Shown here: positions 1 to 7,860 of the stretch, piece after piece | How the letters are laid out: each line of letters opens with the position of its first letter | Numbering within the stretch: position 1 is the first letter of the stretch | DNA from: an uncultured Alphaproteobacteria bacterium | GTDB taxonomy: Bacteria; Pseudomonadota; Alphaproteobacteria; Caulobacterales; Caulobacteraceae | Assembly: GCA_937920085.1 (NCBI GenBank) | Contig: CALETE010000081.1 | Coordinates: forward strand, 167,740-231,739 | DNA length: 64,000 nt | Direction of reading: 5' to 3' | The notes under the pieces: generated by a model | The model's input: the letters and a program-made list of their open reading frames with translations, nothing else | Database searches by the model: none | What the model was told of the DNA's origin: nothing | Program-made: the position numbers and the translations under genes

Positions 1-187
1 GGCTCCGAGACCCCCAAAGCATGTCTTGCAGAAACGTCCGCGACCGAGCGCCATCCCGGCTGGTGGCGAGCAGCCCCAAGAGGGCCACAGACTTTCTGCT
101 TGGGATCTCCACCCTGACGCCCTGAGGGTCGTAAAGGCCGAAGCTCCCAAGTAGGTTGAGCCGATACTTGGCTCCAAACTCCGACAT
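1..187 (-). CDS. SARP-like winged-helix regulator, N-terminal fragment
   Basis: This gene runs off the left edge, so only about the first 62 residues are visible. Reading the minus strand from the ATG at 187 gives a protein opening MSEFGAKYRLNLLGSFGLYD, followed by a stretch containing SRKSVALLGLLA and MLWG. This pattern (LLG-F-L...G, then SRK..ALL.LLA, then LLW) is typical of the winged-helix domain of SARP/BTAD-type transcriptional regulators, which often carry TPR or ATPase domains further on. Only the DNA-binding start is present, so the rest of the architecture and the target genes are unknown. The ribosome-binding site is weak. The family call rests on motif similarity from memory. Confidence 0.55.
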   Translation of the reverse strand, partial: MSEFGAKYRLNLLGSFGLYDPQGVRVEIPSRKSVALLGLLATSRDGARSRTFLQDMLWGSRS

Positions 188-466
188 GCCCAATAAACCC
201 CGCCCAACAGCGCACGAATTACACAATAAAAAATATAGTCACCGAGGCCTCAGCGAGGCCACAAATGCAATCGGCCACCGCGTGAAACCATCTGCCGGAT
301 CATCTCCCCCAAGAGCAATCGCGTAAGTAGACCTTGGCCCATGGTTTGGTTAGCGGCAAGGGTGGCCGGGTAGGGAATATGAAAATACTGAAAATCTGAG
401 CGGTGCCCTGTAACCAATTGCTTGGTGGACACGTAGTCCTGAGCGAACCCTCAAGAGGACCTCAGA

Positions 467-721
467 ATGGCGATCAGCGGCGACTATGCAAACCCTGTTA
501 CCGTCAACGGCTTTGCCTGCAAAAACTGTACTGAGGTGGACCTGGCGAAAAAGAACGTGGACCCAGCCCATCCGCAGGATGGCCCCTTTGGGATCAATGC
601 CAAGGCAAGGACTCATCATGGTCCGGCTCTTAAATTCGGTGGAACCCTGACAGAGTCTAACCTGTCCGATCCCCGCCCTGTGCCACAAAGCCTTGGGACC
701 TTCGTCAATATTTCCGCTTAG
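467..721 (+). CDS. Small conserved-looking hypothetical protein with CxxC
   Basis: An 84-residue protein starting at ATG 467 with a purine-rich ribosome-binding site (AGAGGA) about 8 bases upstream. It has no signal peptide or membrane segment. Near residues 19-22 it has the motif CKNC, followed by an acidic/lysine stretch and 'VDPAHPQDGPFGIN', a proline- and glycine-rich segment that looks constrained. The second half is polar. It lies between the SARP-like fragment (divergent) and the convergent 2OG oxygenase gene, whose stop is only 12 bases away. I do not recognise a named family. The CxxC could bind a metal or be redox active, but nothing in the sequence proves this. Confidence 0.6.
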   Translation: MAISGDYANPVTVNGFACKNCTEVDLAKKNVDPAHPQDGPFGINAKARTHHGPALKFGGTLTESNLSDPRPVPQSLGTFVNISA

Positions 722-732
722 AGGCCCCTAGA

Positions 733-1467
733 TCAGGGGCGCTGGGAACGGATCCAGCCGGTGATCGACAACCGGTCAGCCGTGACGAAATCAGCGACCT
801 GACTAACGCTATGGGACTGCGGAACTCTGAACAAATTCAGGGAATTAAACTTCGGCGTATAGCCCTCGCAGATGTGTCCCTCAGGGTCATGGAAGAGGAG
901 AAGACCACCCCAATCTGGGTGCCAGTCCTGGGTCAAGCTAAGGACCATGGCGCACAACCGGTTCTTTCCAGCCACATCATCATCATGACGGGTCAGGAAG
1001 TGACCGGCCCGATATCGGGTGGCTTGGGCGTCGCAATAGACCGCACCTTCCATATTGGTCAGACGGTGGATAAGGGCGAGAAAAGGGGCAGTATTGAGCC
1101 CGTCATAGATCTCAGCGAGGACCTGTCTGTTATCCGTAGGGCGGCGTCCTGCCTCAATCTCATCGCTGATCCGCCAGAGCTCAAAGTCATACTGAAATCC
1201 GCTGCGCCCCCCCTCTGCAATGGCATCTGCGATCTTTGCGAGGACATGGTCAGGGGTCTGGGCTTGCGCCGTGAGGTCAACATCATAACTCTTGCCATTG
1301 ACCGTAAAGGTTCTGAACCAGCTCATCTGCCCCGACAGGGCGGCATGAAGCGCTTGAGCATGCTCGGGTTTCAAAAAGTCCGGGATATGAAGTCTGCCTG
1401 ATTTCGCAAAGTCTCGGGCCAGGGCCTCTTCATCCAGAGGCCTCCAAAACGGCAGGGGCTCAGTCAT
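733..1467 (-). CDS. 2-oxoglutarate/Fe(II)-dependent oxygenase (prolyl hydroxylase-like)
   Basis: A 244-residue cytoplasmic protein of the 2OG-Fe(II) dioxygenase superfamily, probably hydroxylating a protein side chain or small molecule. The iron triad is visible as H161-x-D163 (in LTRHDDD) and H219 (in PQSHSV), with R232 (in DRLSITGW) as the likely 2-oxoglutarate anchor. The spacing and the closing 'SITGWI' resemble the prolyl 4-hydroxylase-like group. I chose the ATG at 1467 (MTEPLPFW); an in-frame start 30 bases upstream exists but adds no conserved residues. The gene is divergent from the TPR/2OG gene at 1558, so the two probably share a control region of about 90 bases. The substrate is unknown. 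Confidence 0.82.
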   Translation of the reverse strand: MTEPLPFWRPLDEEALARDFAKSGRLHIPDFLKPEHAQALHAALSGQMSWFRTFTVNGKSYDVDLTAQAQTPDHVLAKIADAIAEGGRSGFQYDFELWRISDEIEAGRRPTDNRQVLAEIYDGLNTAPFLALIHRLTNMEGAVYCDAQATRYRAGHFLTRHDDDVAGKNRLCAMVLSLTQDWHPDWGGLLLFHDPEGHICEGYTPKFNSLNLFRVPQSHSVSQVADFVTADRLSITGWIRSQRP

Positions 1468-1557
1468 ACAGTCTCTGATCTTTGGCAAGCCTCGCATTGC
1501 CTACGAAGCGGAATGGCGCGACAAAACGGTCATGACCATTGTCTCTAAAACCCGGCC

Positions 1558-3054
1558 ATGAGCAAGGCGGACCTCGATCGCGCAGCGAACCTGATCGCTT
1601 CAAAGCGGTATCAGGCCGCCCTGGCAATAACCAAGCCCCTGCTTCGACGGGCAGATGCCGACCCGCGCACCTTTGCCCTCCATGCCTCGGCCCTAAAGGC
1701 CTTGGGACGACGGGAAGATGCCCTGCCGATTGACCGAGAGGCCGTTCGGCGGTTCCCCAACGGACGCATTGGCTGGCATAATCTTGCAGCAACCCTTGGC
1801 GACCTTGGTAAGGCCCATGACGCGGTAAAGGCTGCTGAAACAGCCTTTCAACTGGGCTTGGATGCCCCAGAAACCTGGCTGGTCTATGCCCGCGCCCTCG
1901 TGGCGGCAAGCCGTCTGGACGAAGGAGAGCAGGCCTATCGACGCCTCATCAAGCGCCGCCCCGGGGAGACGGCCTGGGGCCTTGAGCTTGCGAACCTCGT
2001 GTGGATGCGCACTGGAGACCTTGGGGCCAGCGATGCTGTCCTCCTGGAGATGTCGCGAGCGGGCGCAGCACCAGTTCCAGTCCTGCTGTCACGGGCGGAC
2101 CTGGCGCGTACCGCGGGGCGGGCAGACCTTGCCTGGGATCTGATGCTCAATGCCCTGCGCATGGCGCCACATGACGTCCAGGCCCTATTGGCAACAACCC
2201 AGGCCGCAGTAGAAAACCAACGCTTGGGTGATGCTGAAATCCTGATCGGACAGGCCTTGGGTCAGGCACCCACATCGCCGGCAGTCCTCAATCAGGCGGC
2301 CATTGTTGATCTCGCCTTAGGGCGTCCGCTCCAAGCCCTGGCCAAGGCACGTTTGGGCCTTGAGCGCGATCCGAACAATCAATCCCTGTGGGCCTGGGGA
2401 TCCGTAGCCGCGCGGCAGCTTGGCGATCCCCTTTACGAAGAGATCTGCGACTATGACACCCTTGTTCGGGTATTCGATCTCGCATCGCCAGCAGGCTGGC
2501 CTGATATGGGGGCCTTTCTGAGCGATCTTGATGCGGCCCTGTCGGTCCAGCATGTCTATGAACGCGAGCCAGCCAATCAATCCGTCCGGGGTGGAAGCCA
2601 GCTCTCGCACTTTCTGAAGGGGTCGGACGATCCTGCCATAAAGGCGGCCTTTGGGCTCTTCACGACAGCGATCAATAGCTATCTGGCAGACCTTCAACCA
2701 GGGACCGATCCGCTGAGATCAAGGAAGACCAAGGACTGGCGATACCAGGGGGCCTGGTCTGTTCTACTGCGCCAAGGCGGATCGCATGCGCCGCATATGC
2801 ATATGCAAGGCTGGATATCCTCGGTCTTCTATGTGGCCACACCCGCAATCTCAGCCGGTGCCCCAGACCGGCAAGGCTGGCTGGCGATTGGCGAGCCGCC
2901 CTTGTCCCTGAATCCGCCCTGCCCCGCCATTTTGCATGTGGAGCCAAGGCCAGGACGATTGGTGCTGTTCCCGTCCTATGCTTGGCATGGGGTCATCCCC
3001 TTCGAAACCGACGACCGTCGCCTGACCATGGCCTTTGACGTCGTCCCAAGCTGA
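1558..3054 (+). CDS. TPR protein with C-terminal 2OG-Fe(II) oxygenase domain
   Basis: A 498-residue two-part protein. Roughly residues 1-270 form tetratricopeptide repeats (for example ALHASALKALGRREDAL and AWGLELANLVWMRTGD), a protein-binding scaffold. The last 200 residues form a putative 2OG-Fe(II) oxygenase domain of the PF13759 type. It contains the iron-site signature HAPHMHMQGWISSVFYV, then LVLFPSYAWHGVIPF with the distal histidine, and a terminal RLTMAFDVV with the likely 2-oxoglutarate arginine. The protein has no export signal. It is divergent from a second oxygenase gene on the other strand, which hints at related jobs. Some TPR-2OG proteins are linked to peptide or protein hydroxylation, but the substrate here is unknown. 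Confidence 0.82.
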   Translation: MSKADLDRAANLIASKRYQAALAITKPLLRRADADPRTFALHASALKALGRREDALPIDREAVRRFPNGRIGWHNLAATLGDLGKAHDAVKAAETAFQLGLDAPETWLVYARALVAASRLDEGEQAYRRLIKRRPGETAWGLELANLVWMRTGDLGASDAVLLEMSRAGAAPVPVLLSRADLARTAGRADLAWDLMLNALRMAPHDVQALLATTQAAVENQRLGDAEILIGQALGQAPTSPAVLNQAAIVDLALGRPLQALAKARLGLERDPNNQSLWAWGSVAARQLGDPLYEEICDYDTLVRVFDLASPAGWPDMGAFLSDLDAALSVQHVYEREPANQSVRGGSQLSHFLKGSDDPAIKAAFGLFTTAINSYLADLQPGTDPLRSRKTKDWRYQGAWSVLLRQGGSHAPHMHMQGWISSVFYVATPAISAGAPDRQGWLAIGEPPLSLNPPCPAILHVEPRPGRLVLFPSYAWHGVIPFETDDRRLTMAFDVVPS

Positions 3055-3070
3055 CGCTGCACCGGAATCA

Positions 3071-3119
3071 AAAAGGCCGCGGAACCACTGGAATGCTCCA
3101 GCAGCCCGCGGCCAATTTT
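3071..3119. terminator. Bidirectional intrinsic terminator
   Basis: An 8-bp perfect stem (GGCCGCGG at 3075-3082 with CCGCGGCC at 3106-3113) encloses a second small hairpin (CTGGA at 3088 with TCCAG at 3097). It is flanked by AAAAA on the left and TTTT on the right, so it has a U-tract in both directions. It sits between the convergent TPR/2OG gene and the TonB receptor gene and should end both transcripts. Confidence 0.85.
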
Positions 3120-3134
3120 GTCAGCGCCTAAGTC

Positions 3135-6086
3135 TTAGAAGCGCGCGCGAAGGCCGACGAAGTAACGGCGACCGAGAACGTCGTAGGTCGACGGATCGGT
3201 GTTAGCTTCGATCTGCGATGCGTAGAGCGGCGGCTGCTTGTCGGCGACATTGTTCACGCCTGCACGGACTTCGAACATGTCGTTGATCTTCCAGCTGCCA
3301 TCGATGTCATAGTAGCTGTAGTTCGGAGCTGCTTGGCCGCTTGCATAGAAGTCGTCGACCTTGCTGATGAGCCTCCAGCGCGCACCAAAGTCGAAGTCCT
3401 TCACAGCCCAACGGACGTTGGTCATCGTCTTCCAGTGGCTGTAGTTGGAGCCAAGGCTGTTGCCGATGGTACCAGCGCGGTGGTCGATATTGCCGCCTGG
3501 GATGTTTTGAACATCCATCTTCAAGAGGTAGGTCCCCGACACGTTGGTCGAGATCCGGCCCCAATCATCGTTCAGGCCGATCGCGCCAAGGCCAAAGCCC
3601 CAGTCGATCTGGAAGTCGATGCCGTCGGTGTCAATTGAACCGAGGTTGGCATTGGTCGACTTTGCGTCAACGACTTCACCCGTGGCCGGGTCACGACGGA
3701 GCAACTGGCAGAACAGGTTCGAAGCCGAGAAGGTCGGGTTCGAGGGTGCGCCCTGCGGGTTGTTGAAGCAGTAGGCCAAGGAGGTTGCGGCGTTGATCGT
3801 GCCGACCGCGTCTTCGATCTTGATGTGGTAGTAGTCAACCGAGGCCGACAGACGCTCCAGAATTGGCGCTTCGAAGTGCGGCTGGAAGACGAGACCGGCG
3901 GTCACGCTGGTAGCCGATTCTTGCATCAGGTCTGGGTTGCCGCCGGTGGTCGACTGCACTTGGCTGTTTGCATAGGTGAAGGAGTCGATGGTCACCGAAG
4001 GCACGCCTTGCGCCAGGCACAAGGCACGGACGGCCGCGGCATTCGCGCCCTTACGATAGGCCCCACGAACGTCGCAGGGATCCCCAGAACCAACGCCGCC
4101 TGCCGGACCAATGGTCGGGAAGCTCTGGCCCTGTGGGGCGTAGAGTTCGCCAACGCTCGGAGCGCGGATCGCCTTGGAGTAACCACCGCGAACCGACACA
4201 GCGTCAATGATCTGCCAGGTGCCATTGGCACTGTAGGTCGAAACGCCGCCGATCGTGTTGTAGTCCGAATAGCGGTACTTCAGGTTCAGGCTAGCCAATT
4301 GGATCAGGGGCAGATCCTTCAGGACCGGGATTTCTGCCTCGGCGAACACTTCATAAACGTCCGTGGAACCGCGGAGCGGGTTCTGGGCGTTGAAGCCAAC
4401 CACGCCAGGAGCATCCTGGGCGATCGGAGAGGTCGAGGTGTCACGGGTGGACAACACAGAGTCCGGAATGAAGTTGTAGGCGTTCCGGATGTAGTCAGCA
4501 CCAACGGCGGTCTTCAGAGCACCAGCTGGGAGCTGGAAAGCCGTACCGACCGCGCTGATTTCAGCCAGACGCTGATCGAAGGTGGTCGAGTTCTTGGTCA
4601 CGCGGCTGATGTAAGCCGCGCAAGCCGCTGAAATCGGATTGGTGCCGAAGGGGTTGTAGCCGCCCGAGCAGATGGACTTACCGCCGTCGGCGGCTTCCAG
4701 CAGGGTGCGAACCGCGGCGTGCGAGATATTCCCGAACTGGGTTTCAAGACGCTTCTCACGGCCATCAGCGATGAAGGCATCAAAGGTCCAGTCGCCGGCA
4801 ATCTTGCCCTTCACGCCGGCCAGCATCTGAGTGACGGTGTAGTCGCTGAGCGAACGGCGGCCGCCGACTTCCGAGAAGCGCTTCCGGAACAGGAAGGGTG
4901 CGGTCGGGTTCGGGCGGGAAGCCAGCAGGGTCTGCAGGTCACCCGGAACAAAGGGGTTGTTGTAGGGAACCAGGAAGCCCGTATTGCCGGTGGCCGGGTT
5001 CGACGCCGCAGGCGACGGAGCCAGAAGCGCGCCAGACTGATAGCTCACATAGTTGAACTGAGCATAGGCCTTCGCAGTATCGAGCAGGTCATGCTCAACC
5101 CGGGCGAAGGCGTTATAGCGCTCAAGCGGCACAACCATGTTGTTCAGAGCGCCGGTATTGTAGGTCCCCAAGGTTGGGATGGTCTTGTAGTCAATGGTGG
5201 TCGGGCCCTTATAGTTGTTCGCATTCTGGAACAGGGTGCCATCATTGTTGAAGCCCAGACGGGTCGTCGTGCGGCTGACGGTGCCAGCTGGCTTGCCGTA
5301 CTTGGCGAAAACCGCATCCATCGCTGCCTGGGTCGGCGCGTTGGTGGCGATGGTGTCGTACGCGCCCATCGGCGTCGTCGAAGATGCGCCAGACACGGCG
5401 GCGAAGTCACGGGAACCGTTCAGGATGTTGCCGCGATTAGAGAAGCCCAACGACATGACGGCATTGCCGGCACCGCCGTCGAAGTCGCCGCCCATAAGGA
5501 CGGAAACGTTTTCGGTTTCACCGTCGTGCTTGTTGGTGATGCCGTACTGGGTGTCGACTTCAATGCCATTGAAGTGCTTCTTCAGGCGGAAGTTGACGAC
5601 GCCGGCGATGGCGTCCGAACCGTAGGTGGAGGATTCACCACCGGTCACGACTTCGACGCTTTCAACCAGGCCCGGAGGAATGGTGTTCAGGTCGACCGTG
5701 CCGTCAGAGTTGGACGGCGGAATGCGACGGCCGTCCATCAGGACGAGTGTGCGGTTGGTGCCGAGGCCGCGCAGTTCGACGTTGGCCTGACCAGAACCAC
5801 CGGGGTTGTTCGACGTAGACGTCACCGACGGCACGAACTGGGGCAGTTCGTTCAGAAGGGTTTCAACGGTGACCACACCGGAATTCTTCAGGGCTTCAGC
5901 GCCCACGGTCACGATCGGCGTGTTCGACTTGTAATCCTGGCGCGCAATGCGCGAGCCGGTGACGATGACTTCATCGACTTCCTTCACGCCCTTGTCGGCG
6001 GCGAAGGCGGTGCTCGGAACGGCGGCGAACATCACCAGACCGGTCAGAACGGACGTCGCCAAAAGGCGTTCACGCGTCGTATTCAT
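3135..6086 (-). CDS. TonB-dependent outer-membrane receptor
   Basis: A receptor of about 983 residues that imports a large substrate across the outer membrane using TonB energy. The signal peptide runs to about residue 29 (LATSVLTGLVMFAAVPSTAFA). It is followed by a TonB-box-like VDEVIVTGSR, the plug domain (LNELPQF, GQANVELRGLGTNRTLVL, SSTYGSDAIAGVVNFR) and a long beta-barrel ending in YFVGLRARF with the expected terminal aromatic residue. The ATG at 6086 starts the signal peptide. GGAGG lies 14 bases upstream of it but only 8 bases from an in-frame TTG at 6092, so either may be used. Neighbouring ROK kinase and alpha-galactosidase genes suggest an alpha-galactoside substrate; this is inference from context. 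Confidence 0.93.
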   Translation of the reverse strand: MNTTRERLLATSVLTGLVMFAAVPSTAFAADKGVKEVDEVIVTGSRIARQDYKSNTPIVTVGAEALKNSGVVTVETLLNELPQFVPSVTSTSNNPGGSGQANVELRGLGTNRTLVLMDGRRIPPSNSDGTVDLNTIPPGLVESVEVVTGGESSTYGSDAIAGVVNFRLKKHFNGIEVDTQYGITNKHDGETENVSVLMGGDFDGGAGNAVMSLGFSNRGNILNGSRDFAAVSGASSTTPMGAYDTIATNAPTQAAMDAVFAKYGKPAGTVSRTTTRLGFNNDGTLFQNANNYKGPTTIDYKTIPTLGTYNTGALNNMVVPLERYNAFARVEHDLLDTAKAYAQFNYVSYQSGALLAPSPAASNPATGNTGFLVPYNNPFVPGDLQTLLASRPNPTAPFLFRKRFSEVGGRRSLSDYTVTQMLAGVKGKIAGDWTFDAFIADGREKRLETQFGNISHAAVRTLLEAADGGKSICSGGYNPFGTNPISAACAAYISRVTKNSTTFDQRLAEISAVGTAFQLPAGALKTAVGADYIRNAYNFIPDSVLSTRDTSTSPIAQDAPGVVGFNAQNPLRGSTDVYEVFAEAEIPVLKDLPLIQLASLNLKYRYSDYNTIGGVSTYSANGTWQIIDAVSVRGGYSKAIRAPSVGELYAPQGQSFPTIGPAGGVGSGDPCDVRGAYRKGANAAAVRALCLAQGVPSVTIDSFTYANSQVQSTTGGNPDLMQESATSVTAGLVFQPHFEAPILERLSASVDYYHIKIEDAVGTINAATSLAYCFNNPQGAPSNPTFSASNLFCQLLRRDPATGEVVDAKSTNANLGSIDTDGIDFQIDWGFGLGAIGLNDDWGRISTNVSGTYLLKMDVQNIPGGNIDHRAGTIGNSLGSNYSHWKTMTNVRWAVKDFDFGARWRLISKVDDFYASGQAAPNYSYYDIDGSWKINDMFEVRAGVNNVADKQPPLYASQIEANTDPSTYDVLGRRYFVGLRARF

Positions 6087-6340
6087 GTTCAAGATTTTAT
6101 CCTCCAGCATGCGAAGCCCCCCAAAAGAGCACGCCCTGCAAACAATGTGAGTCACCTGCCGCATCACGACATGGATGGCCGGTTTCTAGGCAAGGGACCT
6201 CAGCCCGACAACTAACATTACTGAATTATGAACCGGTTGGCGCCTTATTGTCTCATTTTAGTCACATGCCGAGACCTCCTGGCGAGGCCAATGCCGGGGT
6301 GCTAAACCTGGGTTGCCCGCGCACGCTCTAGGAGAGGCCC

Positions 6341-6898
6341 ATGTCGAAACAGCGAAATATCGCCCTGACCCTTGGGGTCGTTTCAGTCTTCGCCTTTGGC
6401 GCGATCGCCTCGAGCCCTGCGGCGACCTCCGTCACCACAGCCCTTCAAAAAGTTATTGCCTGCCATAGCCAGTCGAACGATCAACAACGGCTCGCCTGTT
6501 ATGATAGCGCCGTATCAGAACTGATGTCCGGCACCCCGGCGGGTTCAAACGCCGCATCTGCCCCTGACGATGTGATTGTAATTTCGAAAGAACAGGCTCG
6601 CTCGGCCCGCCGTCAGGCCTTCGGATTTGACCTATCTGCCCTGTCGATTTTTGATCACGACGAGAAGCCTGAAGTCATCGATAAAATCTCAGTGACCGTT
6701 GTTCGGGCCTATCAGTCGGGAACCGGGCGCTGGATTATCGACCTGGATAACGGCTCCACCTGGGAGCAGACCGATGACGAGCGAGTTTGGAAAGGCCCAA
6801 CAAAGGGTTCCAAGGCTGATGTGCGTAAGGCCTCCATGGGCAGCTATTTCATTAACCTGGACGGCCAAAGGGCGATCCGTGCCCGCCGGGTCAAATAG
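6341..6898 (+). CDS. Periplasmic hypothetical protein with LACYD motif
   Basis: A 185-residue protein with a typical signal peptide (hydrophobic residues about 8-27, then SSPAATS) and a GGAGAGG ribosome-binding site before ATG 6341. The mature part begins with 'ALQKVIACHSQSNDQQRLACYDSAV', a two-cysteine pattern ending in RLACYD that is widespread in exported proteobacterial proteins, including some type VI accessory proteins. The second half (TVVRAYQSGTGRWIIDLDNG ... VWKGP) looks like a small beta-rich domain that may bind a ligand or a partner. It is divergent from the TonB receptor and lies just upstream of the ROK kinase, with a gap of 21 bases, so it may be the first gene of that transcript. 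The function is not known. Confidence 0.72.
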   Translation: MSKQRNIALTLGVVSVFAFGAIASSPAATSVTTALQKVIACHSQSNDQQRLACYDSAVSELMSGTPAGSNAASAPDDVIVISKEQARSARRQAFGFDLSALSIFDHDEKPEVIDKISVTVVRAYQSGTGRWIIDLDNGSTWEQTDDERVWKGPTKGSKADVRKASMGSYFINLDGQRAIRARRVK

Positions 6899-6919
6899 CC
6901 GGATTATAGAGGACAAATC

Positions 6920-7825
6920 GTGACCGGCGGATCCGGCCTTTATGGGTGCATTGAGGCAGGTGGGACCAAGTTTGTGGTCGGCATTGTCGATCGCGACCGG
7001 GTCGTTTTAGATCGCGCAAGATTTGCCACAACCACCCCCGAAGAAACCCTGGGGGCTGTAGAGCGGTGGCTGGTCCAAGCTCAGCAGAAATTCGGCGCCC
7101 TGAGCGCCCTTGGCATAGCCAGTTTCGGGCCCATCGAGCTCAATCGAGGTTCAGAAACCTGGGGCTACATCACCGAGACGCCCAAGCCTGGTTGGCGCGG
7201 AACGAATTTTGGCCAGAGGTTCCAGACGAAATTTGGCCTACCCGTTGGGTTTGATACCGATGTGAATGGCGCAGCCTTGGCTGAGGCCCGCTGGGGCGCG
7301 GGTCGGGCCCAGGCCGTGAGTGCTTACATCACGGTCGGGACTGGAATTGGTGGTGGAGTCATTTTGGGTGGCACCCCTCATCATGGCCTTAGCCATCCCG
7401 AAATGGGGCATTTGCGCCCCCCAAGACATGTCCATGACCAAGACTTTCCCGGTAGCTGTCCCTTTCACCGGGACTGCTATGAGGGTTTGATCAGCGGCCC
7501 CGCCATTGAGGCGCGGTGGGGTGTCTCCCTATCCCAACTGCCCTCTGACCATCCGGCGCATGAGATTGTCGCCTGGTATCTAGGCCATCTGACCATCGCC
7601 CTGCAGGGCATTTTGGAGCCGGGTCGGATCATTATGGGCGGCGGCGTCATGGAGACCCCGGGCCTCTTGAGCAGGGTTCAAAAGGCAGCAACCCTGCTCG
7701 GCAGCGGATATTTCAGGGGCAAGCCAGACGAGATCATCGTCGCCCCCGAACTGGGGGATCAAATTGGTCTCCTCGCCGGCCTCGCCCTGGCCATGGATGC
7801 TTTTGGAGAGCCCTCATCGGTCTGA
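6920..7825 (+). CDS. ROK-family sugar kinase (fructokinase-like)
   Basis: A 301-residue cytoplasmic kinase that would phosphorylate a free sugar with ATP. It starts at GTG 6920. The ATP-binding opening GCIEAGGTKFVVGIV, the active-site stretch FDTDVNGAALAEARWG and the phosphate loop YITVGTGIGGGVI are all present. The zinc-binding segment HPEMGH...CPFHRDCYEGL matches ROK fructokinases more than NagC-type repressors, and no helix-turn-helix domain precedes it. It lies 21 bases after the periplasmic protein gene and faces the alpha-galactosidase gene across a short convergent gap. A natural reading is phosphorylation of a hexose released from an imported oligosaccharide. The exact sugar (fructose, galactose or glucose) cannot be read from sequence. 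Confidence 0.87.
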   Translation: MTGGSGLYGCIEAGGTKFVVGIVDRDRVVLDRARFATTTPEETLGAVERWLVQAQQKFGALSALGIASFGPIELNRGSETWGYITETPKPGWRGTNFGQRFQTKFGLPVGFDTDVNGAALAEARWGAGRAQAVSAYITVGTGIGGGVILGGTPHHGLSHPEMGHLRPPRHVHDQDFPGSCPFHRDCYEGLISGPAIEARWGVSLSQLPSDHPAHEIVAWYLGHLTIALQGILEPGRIIMGGGVMETPGLLSRVQKAATLLGSGYFRGKPDEIIVAPELGDQIGLLAGLALAMDAFGEPSSV

Positions 7826-7860
7826 AAGACTTTCAAACTCGGAGCCAGAGGCATTCGCCC

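Noticed and set aside
250..432. 60-codon open frame on the minus strand
   Set aside because: No ribosome-binding site or family feature; the 188-466 region otherwise looks like an ordinary divergent promoter region.
4719..6215. 498-codon open frame on the plus strand
   Set aside because: It lies opposite the TonB receptor, is rich in Arg/Gly/Val/His as expected for an antisense frame, and has no domain motif.
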